This document shows, in pieces, positions 18,572-28,779 of a DNA stretch of 64,000 nucleotides (positions are counted from its first letter, which is position 1; every line of letters begins with the position of its first letter). Below the pieces are notes generated by a model. It was not told the DNA's origin. It searched no databases and worked only from the letters and a program-made list of their open reading frames with translations. A program made the position numbers and the translations under genes. This stretch comes from Shewanella basaltis (GTDB lineage Bacteria; Pseudomonadota; Gammaproteobacteria; Enterobacterales; Shewanellaceae), in assembly GCF_023283885.1 (NCBI RefSeq), contig NZ_JAKILA010000010.1:82101-146100 (forward strand), written 5' to 3'.

Positions 18572-20413
18572 TTAGCCATTATCACGTGGCTTGCGTGGAC
18601 GACGTTCTGCACCTGCAGGACGGTCACCGCGTGGACGATCACCACGAGGGCGGTCACTGCGAGGTTTGCGTGGCGCACCACGGCCAGAGTCAACAAACAC
18701 TTCATCACCGGCTTCGCGAATGTTAAGTGGACGACCACATACGCGTACCTTTTTAAGGTGAGATAGAATGTCTTTTGGCATGCCGTCTGGTAAATCAACG
18801 GTAGTCACTTGGTCGAATAGTTGGATTTGACCAATGAAACGGCTGTCGATGTTTGCTTCGTTAGCGATAGCACCAACAATGTTACCTACACCAACACCAT
18901 TTTCGCGACCCACATCGATAACATAACGGTTCATCTTCACGTCTGGGTTATCTTTTAAAGCATCTGCGCTACCAAAGCTTGTTGGTGCTGGGCGACTGCC
19001 ACGATCGCTACGTTCACGGCGTGGACGATCGCCACGGTCGCTATTACGGTCACCACGTTCACTTCGCTCGTCACGTGAATCACGTTGACGCTCTGTAATC
19101 GTTGGTAATTGTAGCGGGCGCTCTTGTTGCACTTGTTGCAGTAATGCTGCAGCAAGTAAGTCAGTATCGACCTCAAGCTGTTGGCATAACTCGGCGACAG
19201 CGTTTTTCATAAACTCTAAGTCGCCGTTTAAGGTTTCTTGAATTTGCTCGCCTAAACGAGATAAACGACGCTCTGCAACGGTTTCAGGGCTTGGGATTTT
19301 CATTGGTGAAATACGGCTGTTAGTTGCGCGCTCTATGGTGCGTAACATGCGCATTTCACGGTTGGTGACAAACAAAATTGCCATACCCGTACGACCAGCA
19401 CGACCAGTACGACCAATACGGTGTACGTAGGCTTCTGAATCGTAAGGAATATCGTAGTTTACAACGTGGCCAATACGCTCAACGTCTAATCCACGTGCGG
19501 CTACGTCAGTTGCGATCAAAATGTCTAGCTTGCCGCGTTTAAGCTGATCAACAGCGCGTTCACGTGCTTGCTGGTTCATGTCGCCATGTAATGGAGATGA
19601 TGCATAACCACGAGCTTCTAATTTTTCTGCTAATTCAACACAGCTGTTACGAGTACGCACGAAAATGATAATACCTTCGGTATTTTCAACTTCTAAAACA
19701 CGCACTAATGCTTCAAGTTTGTTGTGTTGTGATACTTGCACAAAACGTTGGTCAATTGACTCAACTGTTGTGTGACTTGCAGCAATGCTGATGTTAACAG
19801 GGTTAGATAAATGCTTGTTTGCTACGCGCTTGATTTGCTCAGGCATAGTGGCAGAAAATAACGCAAGTTGGCTGTTAGCTGGCTTATGTTCAAGGACCCA
19901 TTCGATATCATCGATGAAGCCCATTTTTAACATTTCATCAGCTTCATCAAGCACTAATGCTTTTAATGAGTCTAGTTTTAGTGTGCCACGACGCATGTGA
20001 TCCATTACACGACCAGGTGTTCCTACAATGACTTGTGGGCCACGCTTAAGGGCGTTTAATTGTTGCTGCATGCTTTGACCACCGTAAATCGGCAGTACGT
20101 GGAAGCCTTTCATGTGTTTGGCATAGCTACCAAACGCTTCAGCTACCTGAACGGCTAGTTCACGAGTTGGAGCCAACACTAAAATCTGTGGAGCATTGAT
20201 TTTCATGTCGATTTTGTTTAGCAAAGGCAGGGCGAATGCACCTGTTTTACCGGTACCGGTTTGTGCTTGACCGATAATATCTTTACCTGCCATAAGCGGG
20301 TCGATACTCGCTGACTGGATTGGCGTTGGTTTTTCATAACCAAGCTCGTCAAGTGAACGCAACAAATACTCAGACAGGCCGAGTTCGCGGAAAGTTCTTT
20401 CATTGGATGACAT
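18572..20413 (-). CDS. deaD: DEAD-box RNA helicase DeaD/CsdA
   Basis: The 613-aa product is an ATP-dependent RNA helicase, in E. coli needed for ribosome assembly and mRNA decay in the cold. Motifs in order are the Q motif (PTPIQSASI), AQTGTGKT, PTRELA, TPGRVMDH, DEAD, SAT, IIIFVRT and HRIGRTGRAGR. A linker rich in Arg/Asp/Ser (about 435-480) leads to the DbpA-type RNA-binding domain (about 485-560: RENGVGVGNIVGAIANEA). The basic tail has repeated 'RPRGD' units. The start at 20413 has AAGG 12 bases upstream. A -10-like TATAAT on the minus strand near 20519-20524 suggests a leader of about 100 bases, as in other cold-shock genes. Confidence 0.95.
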   Translation of the reverse strand: MSSNERTFRELGLSEYLLRSLDELGYEKPTPIQSASIDPLMAGKDIIGQAQTGTGKTGAFALPLLNKIDMKINAPQILVLAPTRELAVQVAEAFGSYAKHMKGFHVLPIYGGQSMQQQLNALKRGPQVIVGTPGRVMDHMRRGTLKLDSLKALVLDEADEMLKMGFIDDIEWVLEHKPANSQLALFSATMPEQIKRVANKHLSNPVNISIAASHTTVESIDQRFVQVSQHNKLEALVRVLEVENTEGIIIFVRTRNSCVELAEKLEARGYASSPLHGDMNQQARERAVDQLKRGKLDILIATDVAARGLDVERIGHVVNYDIPYDSEAYVHRIGRTGRAGRTGMAILFVTNREMRMLRTIERATNSRISPMKIPSPETVAERRLSRLGEQIQETLNGDLEFMKNAVAELCQQLEVDTDLLAAALLQQVQQERPLQLPTITERQRDSRDERSERGDRNSDRGDRPRRERSDRGSRPAPTSFGSADALKDNPDVKMNRYVIDVGRENGVGVGNIVGAIANEANIDSRFIGQIQLFDQVTTVDLPDGMPKDILSHLKKVRVCGRPLNIREAGDEVFVDSGRGAPRKPRSDRPRGDRPRGDRPAGAERRPRKPRDNG

Positions 20414-20666
20414 TGAGTTGTAGCCTTGTGGATGCGCACGAAGTTCGGAAGCTCGTGCTAAAGTTTCACAGACAGAAAATCAACCCCGTGTCGATTTCCC
20501 GCGCCGATAAGGGGGCATATTATAGCAGCAAGTATGCGATTTGACCACGTAAAAACTAAAAATAAACCTTAATATGTTGATTAATCGTAAAGATTGGCCT
20601 GATTCTTGATTCATGCCTTACTGCAATTGGTTGAAAAATGAGCGCTTGTTGTATTTTATGATGTGT

Positions 20667-21638
20667 TTAAGGTGTTTGCGTGAGTTTCTCAATATTTAAC
20701 AGTTGATACACGGTTTCGACTACGGCAACAATAAAGTCGAGATCTAATGTGTCTATTGTGTCATTTTCGGTGTGGTATTGTTGATGTGGCGGCACACCAA
20801 AATACACCCATTTATACCCTGCCTTGTGAAACGGATAGTGATCAGATGCCCTTAACCAATCGGTTTTTTGTAAGCGCCCGCTAAGCAAACTTCTGCGATG
20901 AGTGCGAATACATAATTGCGTTTGTTGCATCAGTTGCGCCTTAATGGTGTCAAACTGAGCGATATTCTTTTCGCCTTCCATATAAATCGCACGGCGCCGA
21001 TTGGGGTGGCCAATCATGTCAAGATTAACGCTTAGCTCAACCTCTATATTTGGATCTTGCTGCAATAATTGCACTAAGGCATAACTGCCAAATAATCCGG
21101 GTTCTTCAGCATCGGTAGCGACTAGCATTAAATTAACGTCATCTAAGTGAGTCTGTTTTTGCCAGCGTTTGGCAATGGCCAGCATACCTGCTACGCCAGA
21201 GGCGTTATCGTCGGCGCCAGGAAACACAGTGCTACCTTTTTGGCCAAGATGATCGTAATGGGCGGTAATGATCCGCCAGCGTCGAGAAGGGATTTTTGCA
21301 GGTATGGTCGCAACTAAATTAACCCCTGTGATTGTTGAAAATTGATGGTCGAAGTTAAAGGGGATGGCAAATTCTGTTTGCCAGGGTTTAAGGCCAAGCT
21401 GATTAAAGCGCGAAATAATATAATCTTGTGCAGCTTGCGAACCAAGTGTTGCAGTTTTGCGCCCTTGAAACGCGACAGAAGTCAGTATGCTGATATCTTG
21501 GTGTATTTGCTCAGTTGCGTTAGGCCAAGTGGTGGTAAATGTAGAAGAGCATTCAGGTAAGCGGGCACTGCAGCCACTGTTTAAGCAGAGCAGTAAAAGC
21601 ATCCCAACCACCTGATAACGAGGAAGAAGCGTGGGCAT
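20667..21638 (-). CDS. M28 family zinc peptidase, lipoprotein
   Basis: The 323-aa product is an aminopeptidase-type M28 enzyme. The N-terminal signal ends in a lipobox (LNSGC), so it is probably anchored in an envelope membrane facing the periplasm or surface. Zinc ligands are visible as AHYDHLG, GADDNASG, DAEEPG, LDMIG and YHTENDT, the complete di-zinc set with the catalytic Glu of AEE. TAGGAG lies 7 bases before the ATG. It precedes nothing obvious in an operon; uvrA lies upstream on the same strand with a gap of 46 bases, so read-through from uvrA is possible. Its natural substrate is unknown. Confidence 0.88.
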   Translation of the reverse strand: MPTLLPRYQVVGMLLLLCLNSGCSARLPECSSTFTTTWPNATEQIHQDISILTSVAFQGRKTATLGSQAAQDYIISRFNQLGLKPWQTEFAIPFNFDHQFSTITGVNLVATIPAKIPSRRWRIITAHYDHLGQKGSTVFPGADDNASGVAGMLAIAKRWQKQTHLDDVNLMLVATDAEEPGLFGSYALVQLLQQDPNIEVELSVNLDMIGHPNRRRAIYMEGEKNIAQFDTIKAQLMQQTQLCIRTHRRSLLSGRLQKTDWLRASDHYPFHKAGYKWVYFGVPPHQQYHTENDTIDTLDLDFIVAVVETVYQLLNIEKLTQTP

Positions 21639-21684
21639 ATCGGCACTCCTAACGTTACGGGTGGATGGGAAACCTATATAAAGG

Positions 21685-24549
21685 CTACTTTTTATTTTTT
21701 GCTTTTTTGCTACGTTGCTGATGCAGCGCCAGCATTGGCTTTAAGAATCGTGCAGTATGCGATTCTGGGTGCTCGGCAACGTCTTCTGGGCTACCGGCTG
21801 CTAAAATCATGCCGCCGCCTGAGCCGCCTTCTGGGCCTAAGTCGACAATCCAGTCTGCGGTTTTAATCACATCTAAATTGTGCTCAATCACCACAACAGT
21901 ATTGCCATGGGACTTTAGGCGATGTAATACATCTAACAATAGCTGAATGTCTGCAAAGTGCAGCCCGGTGGTTGGTTCATCTAAAATATACAAGGTTTTA
22001 CCTGTGTCGCGTTTAGACAACTCTTTTGCTAGTTTAACTCGCTGCGCTTCACCGCCAGACAGGGTCGTTGCACTTTGCCCCAGGCGAATATACGACAGGC
22101 CGACATCCATTAACGTTTGCAGTTTGCGTGCAATCGATGGGATGGCATCAAAGTAGCTGCGCGCATCTTCAACGGTCATTTGCAGCACTTCGTGAATGTT
22201 TTTGCCTTTGTATTTCACTTCCAAGGTTTCGCGGTTATAGCGCTTACCTTTACATGAGTCACAAGGCACATACACGTCTGGTAAAAAGTGCATCTCAACT
22301 TTAATTAAGCCATCGCCTTGGCAAGCCTCACAGCGTCCGCCTTTAACGTTAAATGAGAAGCGGCCCACTTGATAACCACGGGTACGCGACTCTTGTGTGC
22401 CGGCAAACAACTCACGTATTGGGGTAAATATACCCGTGTAAGTTGCTGGGTTTGAGCGCGGCGTGCGGCCAATCGGGCTTTGGTCGATGTCGACAACCTT
22501 GTCGCATTGCTCCATGCCTTTAATGCTTTTATAAGGAGCAGGTTCGTCGACCGTGGCACCATTTAGCATGCGATGGGCAATTTTAAAGAAGGTGTCGTTA
22601 ATTAGGGTCGATTTACCTGAGCCAGAAACACCTGTAATGCAGGTGAACAGGCCAATTGGAATGGTGAGATCGACATCCTTGAGGTTGTTTCCTGATGCGC
22701 CAAATAGTTCAATGACTTTTTTAGGGTCCATTGGCGTGCGCTCGTCGCTGATGTGAATTTGCTTTTTGCCAGAAATATACTGGCCAGTGACCGACTCTTC
22801 ACAGTTAAGAATATCGTCTAAGGTGCCGTCGCAAATCACTTCGCCACCGTGTACACCAGCGCCAGGGCCAATGTCGATAACATGATCGGCAAGGCGAATG
22901 GCGTCTTCGTCGTGCTCAACCACAATCACGGTATTGCCTAAGTCACGCAGATGAATAAGCGTTTGTAATAAACGTTCGTTGTCGCGTTGATGCAAACCAA
23001 TTGAAGGTTCATCCAGTACGTACATGACGCCGACGAGGCCTGCGCCAATTTGGCTGGCTAATCGGATCCGCTGTGCTTCACCGCCCGACAAGGTTTCGGC
23101 CGAGCGCGATAAGCTTAAATAATTCAACCCCACGTTAACTAAAAAGCCTAAACGTTCGCTGATTTCTTTTAAGATTTTTTCGGCAATTTTGGCGCGTTGG
23201 CCTTCAAAAGCCACAGTATCAAAGTACGCTTTGGCTTCGCCAATTGACCAGGTGGTTAATTGCGGCAAGTTTAATTCACCAATAAACACGTTGCGTGCTT
23301 CTTCACGTAGGCGTGAACCACCACAACTTTTACAAGGCTGCATATTAATAAACTTAGACAGTTCGTCGCGCACCGAATTACTCTCGGTTTCGCGGTAACG
23401 GCGGTCCATGTTATTTAAAATGCCTTCAAACGGATGGTTACGCACCACCACGTCACCGCGGTCATTAATGTACTTAAAAGCAATGTTTTGTTTGCCTGAG
23501 CCGTACAAGACAATCTTTTTGACTTTATCGCTGAGTTCGGCAAAGGGCTTTTCGACATCAAATTTGTAATGCTCTGCCAATGAGCTGAGCATTTGGAAAT
23601 AGTAAAAATTGCGTCTGTCCCAGCCGCGTACCGCACCACCGGCTAATGATAATTCATCGTTGGTGATCACCCGCTCTGGGTCAAAAAATTGTTGTACGCC
23701 TAAACCGTCACAGGTTTGGCAAGCACCCGCAGGGTTGTTAAACGAGAAAATGCGTGGCTCAAGTTCTGCCATGGAATAGCCACAATGCGGACAGGCAAAG
23801 TTAGCCGAAAATACTAATTCTTCAGCGTTGTTATCTTCCATGCTGGCGATTTTGGCAATACCGCCAGACAACTCTAATGCGGTTTCAAATGATTCAGCTA
23901 AACGCTGTTTAATGTCGTCACGCACTTTAAAGCGGTCTACAACCACTTCAATAGTGTGTTTAACATGTAAATCTAGGGTTGGAGGGTCGGTTAAGTCGCA
24001 CACTTCGCCGTCAATACGCGCGCGGATGTAACCTTGAGCCGATAAACTTTCGAGCAGTTTAACGTGTTCACCTTTACGATCGTTCACTACCGGCGCCAGT
24101 AACATTTGGCGGCTGTCTTGTGGCATTGCCAAAACTTTATCGACCATCTGGCTAACGGTTTGTGCCGACAAAGGTAAGTGATGTGTAGGGCAGCGTGGCT
24201 CGCCGACCCGGGCAAATAACAGGCGTAGATAGTCGTAAATCTCGGTAATGGTACCCACGGTTGAACGAGGGTTATGCGACGTTGATTTTTGCTCAATCGA
24301 AATGGCTGGGCTTAAGCCTTCAATATGATCAACATCGGGCTTTTCCATTAAACTCAAAAATTGGCGCGCATACGCCGATAAGGATTCGACATAACGACGC
24401 TGGCCTTCTGCATACAGAGTATCGAAAGCTAATGATGATTTTCCGGAACCAGATAATCCTGTAATAACAATCAGTTTATCACGTGGGATTGTTAGATTGA
24501 TGTTTTTTAGATTGTGGGTACGGGCACCGCGTATTTCAATTTTATCCAT
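21685..24549 (-). CDS. uvrA: Excinuclease ABC subunit A
   Basis: The 954-aa product is the damage-recognition ATPase of nucleotide excision repair, a cytoplasmic dimer that loads UvrB. Both ABC modules are intact: Walker [10 protein letters not shown] near residue 31 and GVSGSGKST near 640; signatures [12 protein letters not shown] and [12 protein letters not shown]. Zinc-binding cysteine sets appear as [32 protein letters not shown] and CDSCKGKR. The length is usual for the family. The start ATG at 24549 has GAG upstream. No convincing LexA box was found in the 240 bases upstream, although uvrA is SOS-controlled in many gammaproteobacteria. Confidence 0.98.
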   Translation of the reverse strand: MDKIEIRGARTHNLKNINLTIPRDKLIVITGLSGSGKSSLAFDTLYAEGQRRYVESLSAYARQFLSLMEKPDVDHIEGLSPAISIEQKSTSHNPRSTVGTITEIYDYLRLLFARVGEPRCPTHHLPLSAQTVSQMVDKVLAMPQDSRQMLLAPVVNDRKGEHVKLLESLSAQGYIRARIDGEVCDLTDPPTLDLHVKHTIEVVVDRFKVRDDIKQRLAESFETALELSGGIAKIASMEDNNAEELVFSANFACPHCGYSMAELEPRIFSFNNPAGACQTCDGLGVQQFFDPERVITNDELSLAGGAVRGWDRRNFYYFQMLSSLAEHYKFDVEKPFAELSDKVKKIVLYGSGKQNIAFKYINDRGDVVVRNHPFEGILNNMDRRYRETESNSVRDELSKFINMQPCKSCGGSRLREEARNVFIGELNLPQLTTWSIGEAKAYFDTVAFEGQRAKIAEKILKEISERLGFLVNVGLNYLSLSRSAETLSGGEAQRIRLASQIGAGLVGVMYVLDEPSIGLHQRDNERLLQTLIHLRDLGNTVIVVEHDEDAIRLADHVIDIGPGAGVHGGEVICDGTLDDILNCEESVTGQYISGKKQIHISDERTPMDPKKVIELFGASGNNLKDVDLTIPIGLFTCITGVSGSGKSTLINDTFFKIAHRMLNGATVDEPAPYKSIKGMEQCDKVVDIDQSPIGRTPRSNPATYTGIFTPIRELFAGTQESRTRGYQVGRFSFNVKGGRCEACQGDGLIKVEMHFLPDVYVPCDSCKGKRYNRETLEVKYKGKNIHEVLQMTVEDARSYFDAIPSIARKLQTLMDVGLSYIRLGQSATTLSGGEAQRVKLAKELSKRDTGKTLYILDEPTTGLHFADIQLLLDVLHRLKSHGNTVVVIEHNLDVIKTADWIVDLGPEGGSGGGMILAAGSPEDVAEHPESHTARFLKPMLALHQQRSKKAKNKK

Positions 24550-24790
24550 CTATCTCGCTCTATAACTGCTGTAAACAAAACGATAATCAGTATCGCATAG
24601 ATATGAATCGACTTCAGATCAATTTTGTTATCAATGGTGTATATACGCCTGCGACCATTAATAAGTTTAGTAAAAGGTAATCTAAATGCAGTATAGGTCG
24701 CAAACTATGATTTCCTTTTGAGCTAATTTATGGCGCTGTGATAATATGCGCAGCTAATTATGTATCACTCATTTTTCGAAGGGCAATTGC

Positions 24791-26158
24791 ATGGCCAGTA
24801 ATGGACTGTCGGGTATGGAGAAAAAAGTCGCTTTTTCGTTAGCCAGTGTGTTTGGTTTACGAATGATGGGGCTATTTATGATTATGCCTGTCTTCGCGTT
24901 GTACGGTCAGCACTTAGAGGGATTTTCACCCTTGTGGGTTGGCATTGCGATTGGTGCTTACGGACTGACTCAAGCTGTATTACAAATTCCTATGGGCATG
25001 TTATCCGACAAATATGGCCGCAAGCCCATTATTTTAGGCGGTCTAGTGTTGTTTGCTGTCGGCAGTTTAATTGCCGCTTCATCGGATCATATTTACGGTG
25101 TGGTATTTGGCCGTGCAGTACAAGGTATGGGCGCTATTGCTGCTGCCGTATTGGCATTAGCTGCCGACTTAACTCGCGATGAGCAACGCACCAAAGTGAT
25201 GGCCGTTATTGGTATGTGCATTGGTTTTTCGTTTGCGCTGTCGCTACTTGTTGGGCCTATTGTGGCGCAATATATGGGGCTAACAGGGCTATTTTTATTA
25301 ACTGCAGTGCTTGCGGTATTGGGCATGTTAATTGTGCAGTTTTTTGTGCCCAACCCGATAACCCAGGCCCCAAAAGGCGACACGGTTGCCACCCCGACTA
25401 AATTAAAGCGCATGTTGTTAGACCCGCAGCTATTTCGTTTAGACGCGGGGATTTTTATTTTACATTTGGTATTAACTGCGGTGTTTGTGGCGTTACCGCT
25501 CGATTTGGTGGATGCTGGTTTAGTTAAAGAAAAGCACTGGATGTTGTACTTCCCGGCGTTTGTAGGCGCCTTCTTTTTAATGGTGCCGTTAATCATTATT
25601 GGGGTGAAGCGTAACAATACCAAAACCATGTTCCAGTTATCGCTGTTAATCATGATGTTGGCATTAGCAACCATGGGCATTTTTGCCGACAATATTTGGA
25701 TGTTAAGTGCTGCGGTTGTGTTGTTTTTTACTGGTTTTAATTACCTTGAAGCGTCGTTGCCAAGCTTAATTGCTAAATTTTGCCCTGTGGGTGAAAAAGG
25801 CTCTGCAATGGGAGTGTATTCAACCAGCCAATTTTTAGGTGCATTTTGTGGCGGTATGCTTGGCGGTGGTGCATATCAGTTAGTGGGTGCATCTGGTGTG
25901 TTTTTTGTGGCACTTGGGCTAATGTTTGTTTGGCTATTACTGACGATTGGCATGCAAAAACCTGTATTGTTAAAAAGCTATACTCTTGAAGCCAATATAA
26001 AAGATAAAAACGATGCGCAAATTATGGCCGCCGAGCTGTCGCAATTGGCTGGCGTGGTTGAAGCCATTGTGGTGCTTGAAGAGAAGGTCGCTTATTTAAA
26101 GGCTGATGATAAATTCAATTTAAGCGAAGCCCGAGCTGTGTTAGGCTCTGTACAATAG
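24791..26158 (+). CDS. yajR: YajR-type MFS transporter
   Basis: The 455-aa product has 12 predicted membrane helices of the major facilitator superfamily, including the loop-2 motif GMLSDKYGRKPII. About 65 residues follow the last helix (NDAQIMAAELSQLAGVVEAI to LKADDKF); this matches the C-terminal ferredoxin-like YAM domain that sets YajR apart from other MFS drug exporters. The length is almost that of E. coli YajR. The substrate is unknown. GAAGGGC lies about 7 bases before the ATG. It is divergent from uvrA and 65 bases upstream of ssb, an order found in related genomes. Confidence 0.88.
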   Translation: MASNGLSGMEKKVAFSLASVFGLRMMGLFMIMPVFALYGQHLEGFSPLWVGIAIGAYGLTQAVLQIPMGMLSDKYGRKPIILGGLVLFAVGSLIAASSDHIYGVVFGRAVQGMGAIAAAVLALAADLTRDEQRTKVMAVIGMCIGFSFALSLLVGPIVAQYMGLTGLFLLTAVLAVLGMLIVQFFVPNPITQAPKGDTVATPTKLKRMLLDPQLFRLDAGIFILHLVLTAVFVALPLDLVDAGLVKEKHWMLYFPAFVGAFFLMVPLIIIGVKRNNTKTMFQLSLLIMMLALATMGIFADNIWMLSAAVVLFFTGFNYLEASLPSLIAKFCPVGEKGSAMGVYSTSQFLGAFCGGMLGGGAYQLVGASGVFFVALGLMFVWLLLTIGMQKPVLLKSYTLEANIKDKNDAQIMAAELSQLAGVVEAIVVLEEKVAYLKADDKFNLSEARAVLGSVQ

Positions 26159-26223
26159 ATCGTGTAGATCATTTCGTTTAGAATTCAGATACAGTAAATA
26201 GATATAAATCTCAGGAGATTTCG

Positions 26224-26931
26224 ATGGCTAGTCGTGGTGTGAATAAAGTGATTTTGGTCGGTAACTTAGGTAAAGATCCTGAGGTTCGTTACATGCCAAA
26301 CGGCAACGCCGTAGCCAACTTTACAATAGCGACAAGTGAGTCGTGGAAAGACCAACAAGGTCAAGTGCAAGAACGCACTGAATGGCACAACATTGTAATG
26401 TACCGTCGCCTGGCTGAAATTGCTGGCGAGTACTTAAAAAAAGGCTCTAAGGTTTATCTTGAAGGTAAATTACAGACCAGCAAGTGGCAAGATCAAGCTA
26501 CTGGTCAAGACCGCTACAAAACCGAAATCAACGCCCTAGAAATGCAAATGCTCGACAGTCGTAATTCAGGTGATAATGCCGGTGGCCAAGGTCAGTATAA
26601 TCAAAGCCAAGGTCAAAGCCAGTACGCTCAAAACCAGGGGCAAGGTCAGAGCCAGCAATCGCGTCCTGCACCAGCAGCGCCACAACCTCGTGCTCAACAG
26701 TATAATCAAACTGCACCAGCATCTGCAGGCAATGCTTATCAAGGTCAACAAGGTGGTTATCAGCAACCTGCGCCAGCGCAACAAGCTCCTGCTTATGCAC
26801 CTAAGCCAGCAGCGGCTCCACAAGGTAATTTCCAACCTCAAAATGCACCAACGCAGCGCCCAGCGCCACAGCCTGCACAAAACTTCACTCCAGATTTGGA
26901 TGAAGGTTGGGATGACGATATTCCGTTCTAA
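26224..26931 (+). CDS. ssb: Single-stranded DNA-binding protein
   Basis: The 235-aa product has an OB fold (residues 1-112; [18 protein letters not shown] at the start, [20 protein letters not shown] in the middle) that binds ssDNA as a tetramer in replication, recombination and repair. A long linker rich in Gln, Gly, Pro and Ala follows, and the protein ends in the acidic interaction tip [10 protein letters not shown]. It is about 55 residues longer than E. coli SSB owing to the linker. CAGGAG lies 6 bases before the ATG. A strong terminator follows. Confidence 0.97.
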   Translation: MASRGVNKVILVGNLGKDPEVRYMPNGNAVANFTIATSESWKDQQGQVQERTEWHNIVMYRRLAEIAGEYLKKGSKVYLEGKLQTSKWQDQATGQDRYKTEINALEMQMLDSRNSGDNAGGQGQYNQSQGQSQYAQNQGQGQSQQSRPAPAAPQPRAQQYNQTAPASAGNAYQGQQGGYQQPAPAQQAPAYAPKPAAAPQGNFQPQNAPTQRPAPQPAQNFTPDLDEGWDDDIPF

Positions 26932-26968
26932 TTCACGGTAAACCTAATAATGTAGATAAAACTGGTAC

Positions 26969-27004
26969 AGAAAAGCCTTGACGGTAACGCCAAGGCTTTT
27001 TTAT
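26969..27004. terminator. Terminator after ssb
   Basis: AAAAGCCTTG-ACGGTAACGC-CAAGGCTTTTTT forms a 10-bp stem with A and T runs on both sides, so it can serve ssb and the converging DUF3861 gene. Confidence 0.9.
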
Positions 27005-27023
27005 TGACTCTACTATTGAGCTT

Positions 27024-27329
27024 TTATGTTGAGTGGTTAAGTGCACTCTTTATGGTGGTTTTTAGGTTTTGCATAAAGGTTTTAAAGTGCGGCATAAAAT
27101 CGATAAACAGTGGGTGTTTACGGTTATGCATCATCAGCGGGCCTAATAAACGTAAACCAACACTTAATTGAGTGGCTTCTGACTCTGGCAGCCCACTGCC
27201 CATTTTAAGGTTTTCAACGAGTTTAAATAAATCTTCTCGGTCTTGAAGTTCAAACTGTAACTGCTGAATACTGTGTTGATTTTCATCAAGATGTTCAACA
27301 GTAATACGATATTGATTGTCTTTGCTCAT
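27024..27329 (-). CDS. DUF3861 family protein
   Basis: The 101-aa product is a small cytoplasmic protein. The arrangement YRITVEHL, a helical 'DREDLFKLVENLK' stretch, SVGLRLLG and NRKHPLFIDFMPHF matches the DUF3861 family, whose function is unknown. It follows the DUF2798 gene on the same strand with only 15 bases between them, so the two are probably co-transcribed. GAGG lies 8 bases before the ATG. Confidence 0.8.
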   Translation of the reverse strand: MSKDNQYRITVEHLDENQHSIQQLQFELQDREDLFKLVENLKMGSGLPESEATQLSVGLRLLGPLMMHNRKHPLFIDFMPHFKTFMQNLKTTIKSALNHST

Positions 27330-27344
27330 GGGAAATACCTCAGA

Positions 27345-27836
27345 TTAACTTTTTAAAAATCGTTCAATTTTAGGTTTGATGGTTAATGAGGTAATGACCA
27401 TTAACGTTAAGCCTAGTGGTAGCGCGGCGAGTAGTGCATCAAGCCAGTGGCTAAACAGTGCCGCTTGACTACTCAATCCAATATTATTAATGGCTGTAGA
27501 CAGTGCCATTGCAGACTCCATTGTGATTGCCATCAATAACCCGACAATAATGTTGCGCTTTTTCTCGCTGGTATTAGGTAACCATTTTTCAATGGTATGT
27601 GTTAAAAAGGCCATTAAGATAAACCCTGCTGGCATCACGGTAACTGCGGCTATCAAAAACGAGACAAACCAGTCGCGAAAGAATGTGTCGCTGTACCCTA
27701 AGTTGATGTAGGTCATTAAACCAATGAGTGAACCGCCCATGACAGTCATCATTGCAAATACAACGATAATTTTATAAATGATAGGGGTTTGCTTTGGAGA
27801 GCTATGAGGGATAGATATAACCGATTGTGCGTTCAT
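27345..27836 (-). CDS. DUF2798 inner-membrane protein
   Basis: The 163-aa product has four membrane helices, arranged as two DUF2798 units (about 20-85 and 90-155), each with two helices; 'FFRDWFVSFLIAAVTVMPAGF' and 'FSHWLDALLAALPLGLTLMVI' are the paired second-helix segments. The function of the family is unknown; members often lie beside MarR- or TetR-type regulators. Two copies of an exact 15-bp palindromic site lie upstream, suggesting regulation by a dimeric repressor that is not encoded nearby. It is probably the first gene of a two-gene operon with the DUF3861 gene. Confidence 0.8.
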   Translation of the reverse strand: MNAQSVISIPHSSPKQTPIIYKIIVVFAMMTVMGGSLIGLMTYINLGYSDTFFRDWFVSFLIAAVTVMPAGFILMAFLTHTIEKWLPNTSEKKRNIIVGLLMAITMESAMALSTAINNIGLSSQAALFSHWLDALLAALPLGLTLMVITSLTIKPKIERFLKS

Positions 27837-27868
27837 TTTTGTTTCTCAAATAATTAAAATAAGATTAT

Positions 27869-27911
27869 GTTGATAAAGTCAACTATATTGCTAGTTGTTG
27901 ATAAAGTCAAC
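27869..27911. promoter_or_regulatory. Duplicated operator GTTGATAAAGTCAAC
   Basis: GTTGATAAAGTCAAC occurs exactly twice, at 27869-27883 and 27897-27911, 28 bases apart. Each copy is an inverted repeat (GTTGA-N5-TCAAC), a form typical of MarR-family operators. The pair lies 33-75 bases upstream of the DUF2798 gene. Confidence 0.75.
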
Positions 27912-27979
27912 TTAATTGTGTTTTGTGAATGGTCAGCTAAGCATTTTTATGTGCGGCAGGAAATTTTTGCCAAGAAACT

Positions 27980-27997
27980 GTGGTCAATATTGATCAC
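27980..27997. promoter_or_regulatory. Palindrome upstream of the DUF1499 gene
   Basis: GTGGTCAATATTGATCAC is an 18-bp palindrome with one mismatched pair, 32 bases before the start codon. The half-site spacing is too wide for a normal CRP site. It may be an operator of an unknown regulator. Confidence 0.4.
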
Positions 27998-28029
27998 ATA
28001 AATGAGTTGTTCTTATAAGGGTGGATATA

Positions 28030-28779
28030 ATGCAAAAAAATGTTGTGAGTCAGATTGCCTTAATGGTTGCATTGCTTGCTGGCGTTGCCGCAGTTTTGAT
28101 GATTTTTGGGTCATCAATGGGGTTGTGGGAACCGATAACGGGTTTTGTTGCAAGCCGTACATACAATAATGTACTGGGTTATATTGTGGTGGCGGTCGCT
28201 CTGGTGAGTTTGCTGGTTGGGTTTATGATTAAAACTGATACTCCTAAAGCCCGCGGCACAGGTAAGTCTGTTGTGGCATTGTTTATTGGCCTTGGCATGT
28301 TGTCACCAATGCTGATGGGCTTGATTGTTGAGCCAGTAAAATATCCACCTATTCATGATATTACGACAAACACAGAGACACCGCCGCAATTTATCTTTTT
28401 AACCGATAGCCGTATAGGTGCTAAAAATACGTTAGTGTATGGTGGGCCAGAGATTGCTGCGCAGCAATTACAGGCATATCCAGATATTCAACCTATTATG
28501 TCTGAGTTAAACACCGAGGCTGCGTTTAACAAAGCCCTTGATGTGGCGAAAGCTATGGGGTGGGCGATTGTGGATCAACAACCGCAAACCCAGCGCTTTG
28601 AAGCGACGGCCAGAACGCCTTTTTTCAATTTTGCCGATGATGTTGTGGTGGTGGTGACGAGTGTAGAGCAGGGCAGCCGTATTGATCTGCGCAGTGTATC
28701 GCGTATTGGTCGAGGAGATGCGGGAGTTAATGCAAAGCGTATCAAAGAATTTAGTCAACGCTTTGCTGAATCACTCTAG
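28030..28779 (+). CDS. DUF1499 membrane protein
   Basis: The 249-aa product has three membrane helices in the first 105 residues, followed by a soluble domain (about 120-245) of the DUF1499 type: 'KALDVAKAMGWAIVDQ', 'FEATARTPFFNFADDVVVVV', 'IDLRSVSRIGRGDAGVNAKRI'. The function is unknown; the domain probably faces the periplasm. The ATG at 28030 is preferred to the GTG at 28021 because AAGGGTGG is well placed for it. The TAG stop codon lies within the CTAG that begins a repeat element, so the element sits exactly at the end of the gene. Confidence 0.82.
   Translation: MQKNVVSQIALMVALLAGVAAVLMIFGSSMGLWEPITGFVASRTYNNVLGYIVVAVALVSLLVGFMIKTDTPKARGTGKSVVALFIGLGMLSPMLMGLIVEPVKYPPIHDITTNTETPPQFIFLTDSRIGAKNTLVYGGPEIAAQQLQAYPDIQPIMSELNTEAAFNKALDVAKAMGWAIVDQQPQTQRFEATARTPFFNFADDVVVVVTSVEQGSRIDLRSVSRIGRGDAGVNAKRIKEFSQRFAESL

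Noticed and set aside
24550..24790. Possible LexA (SOS) boxes before uvrA
   Set aside because: CTGT at about 24573 has no ACAG at the right distance, and GTGTATATACGC lacks both conserved half-sites. No valid CTGT-N8-ACAG was found. The same holds for ATACAGTA before ssb, which has only one half.
25093..25692. 199-codon frame opposite the MFS gene
   Set aside because: It is antisense to a well-supported transporter; its Asn/Ile-rich translation looks like the shadow of hydrophobic codons.
27980..27997. CRP site before the DUF1499 gene
   Set aside because: The TGTG and CACA halves are separated by 4 bases more than a CRP site allows, so it is listed only as an unknown palindrome.
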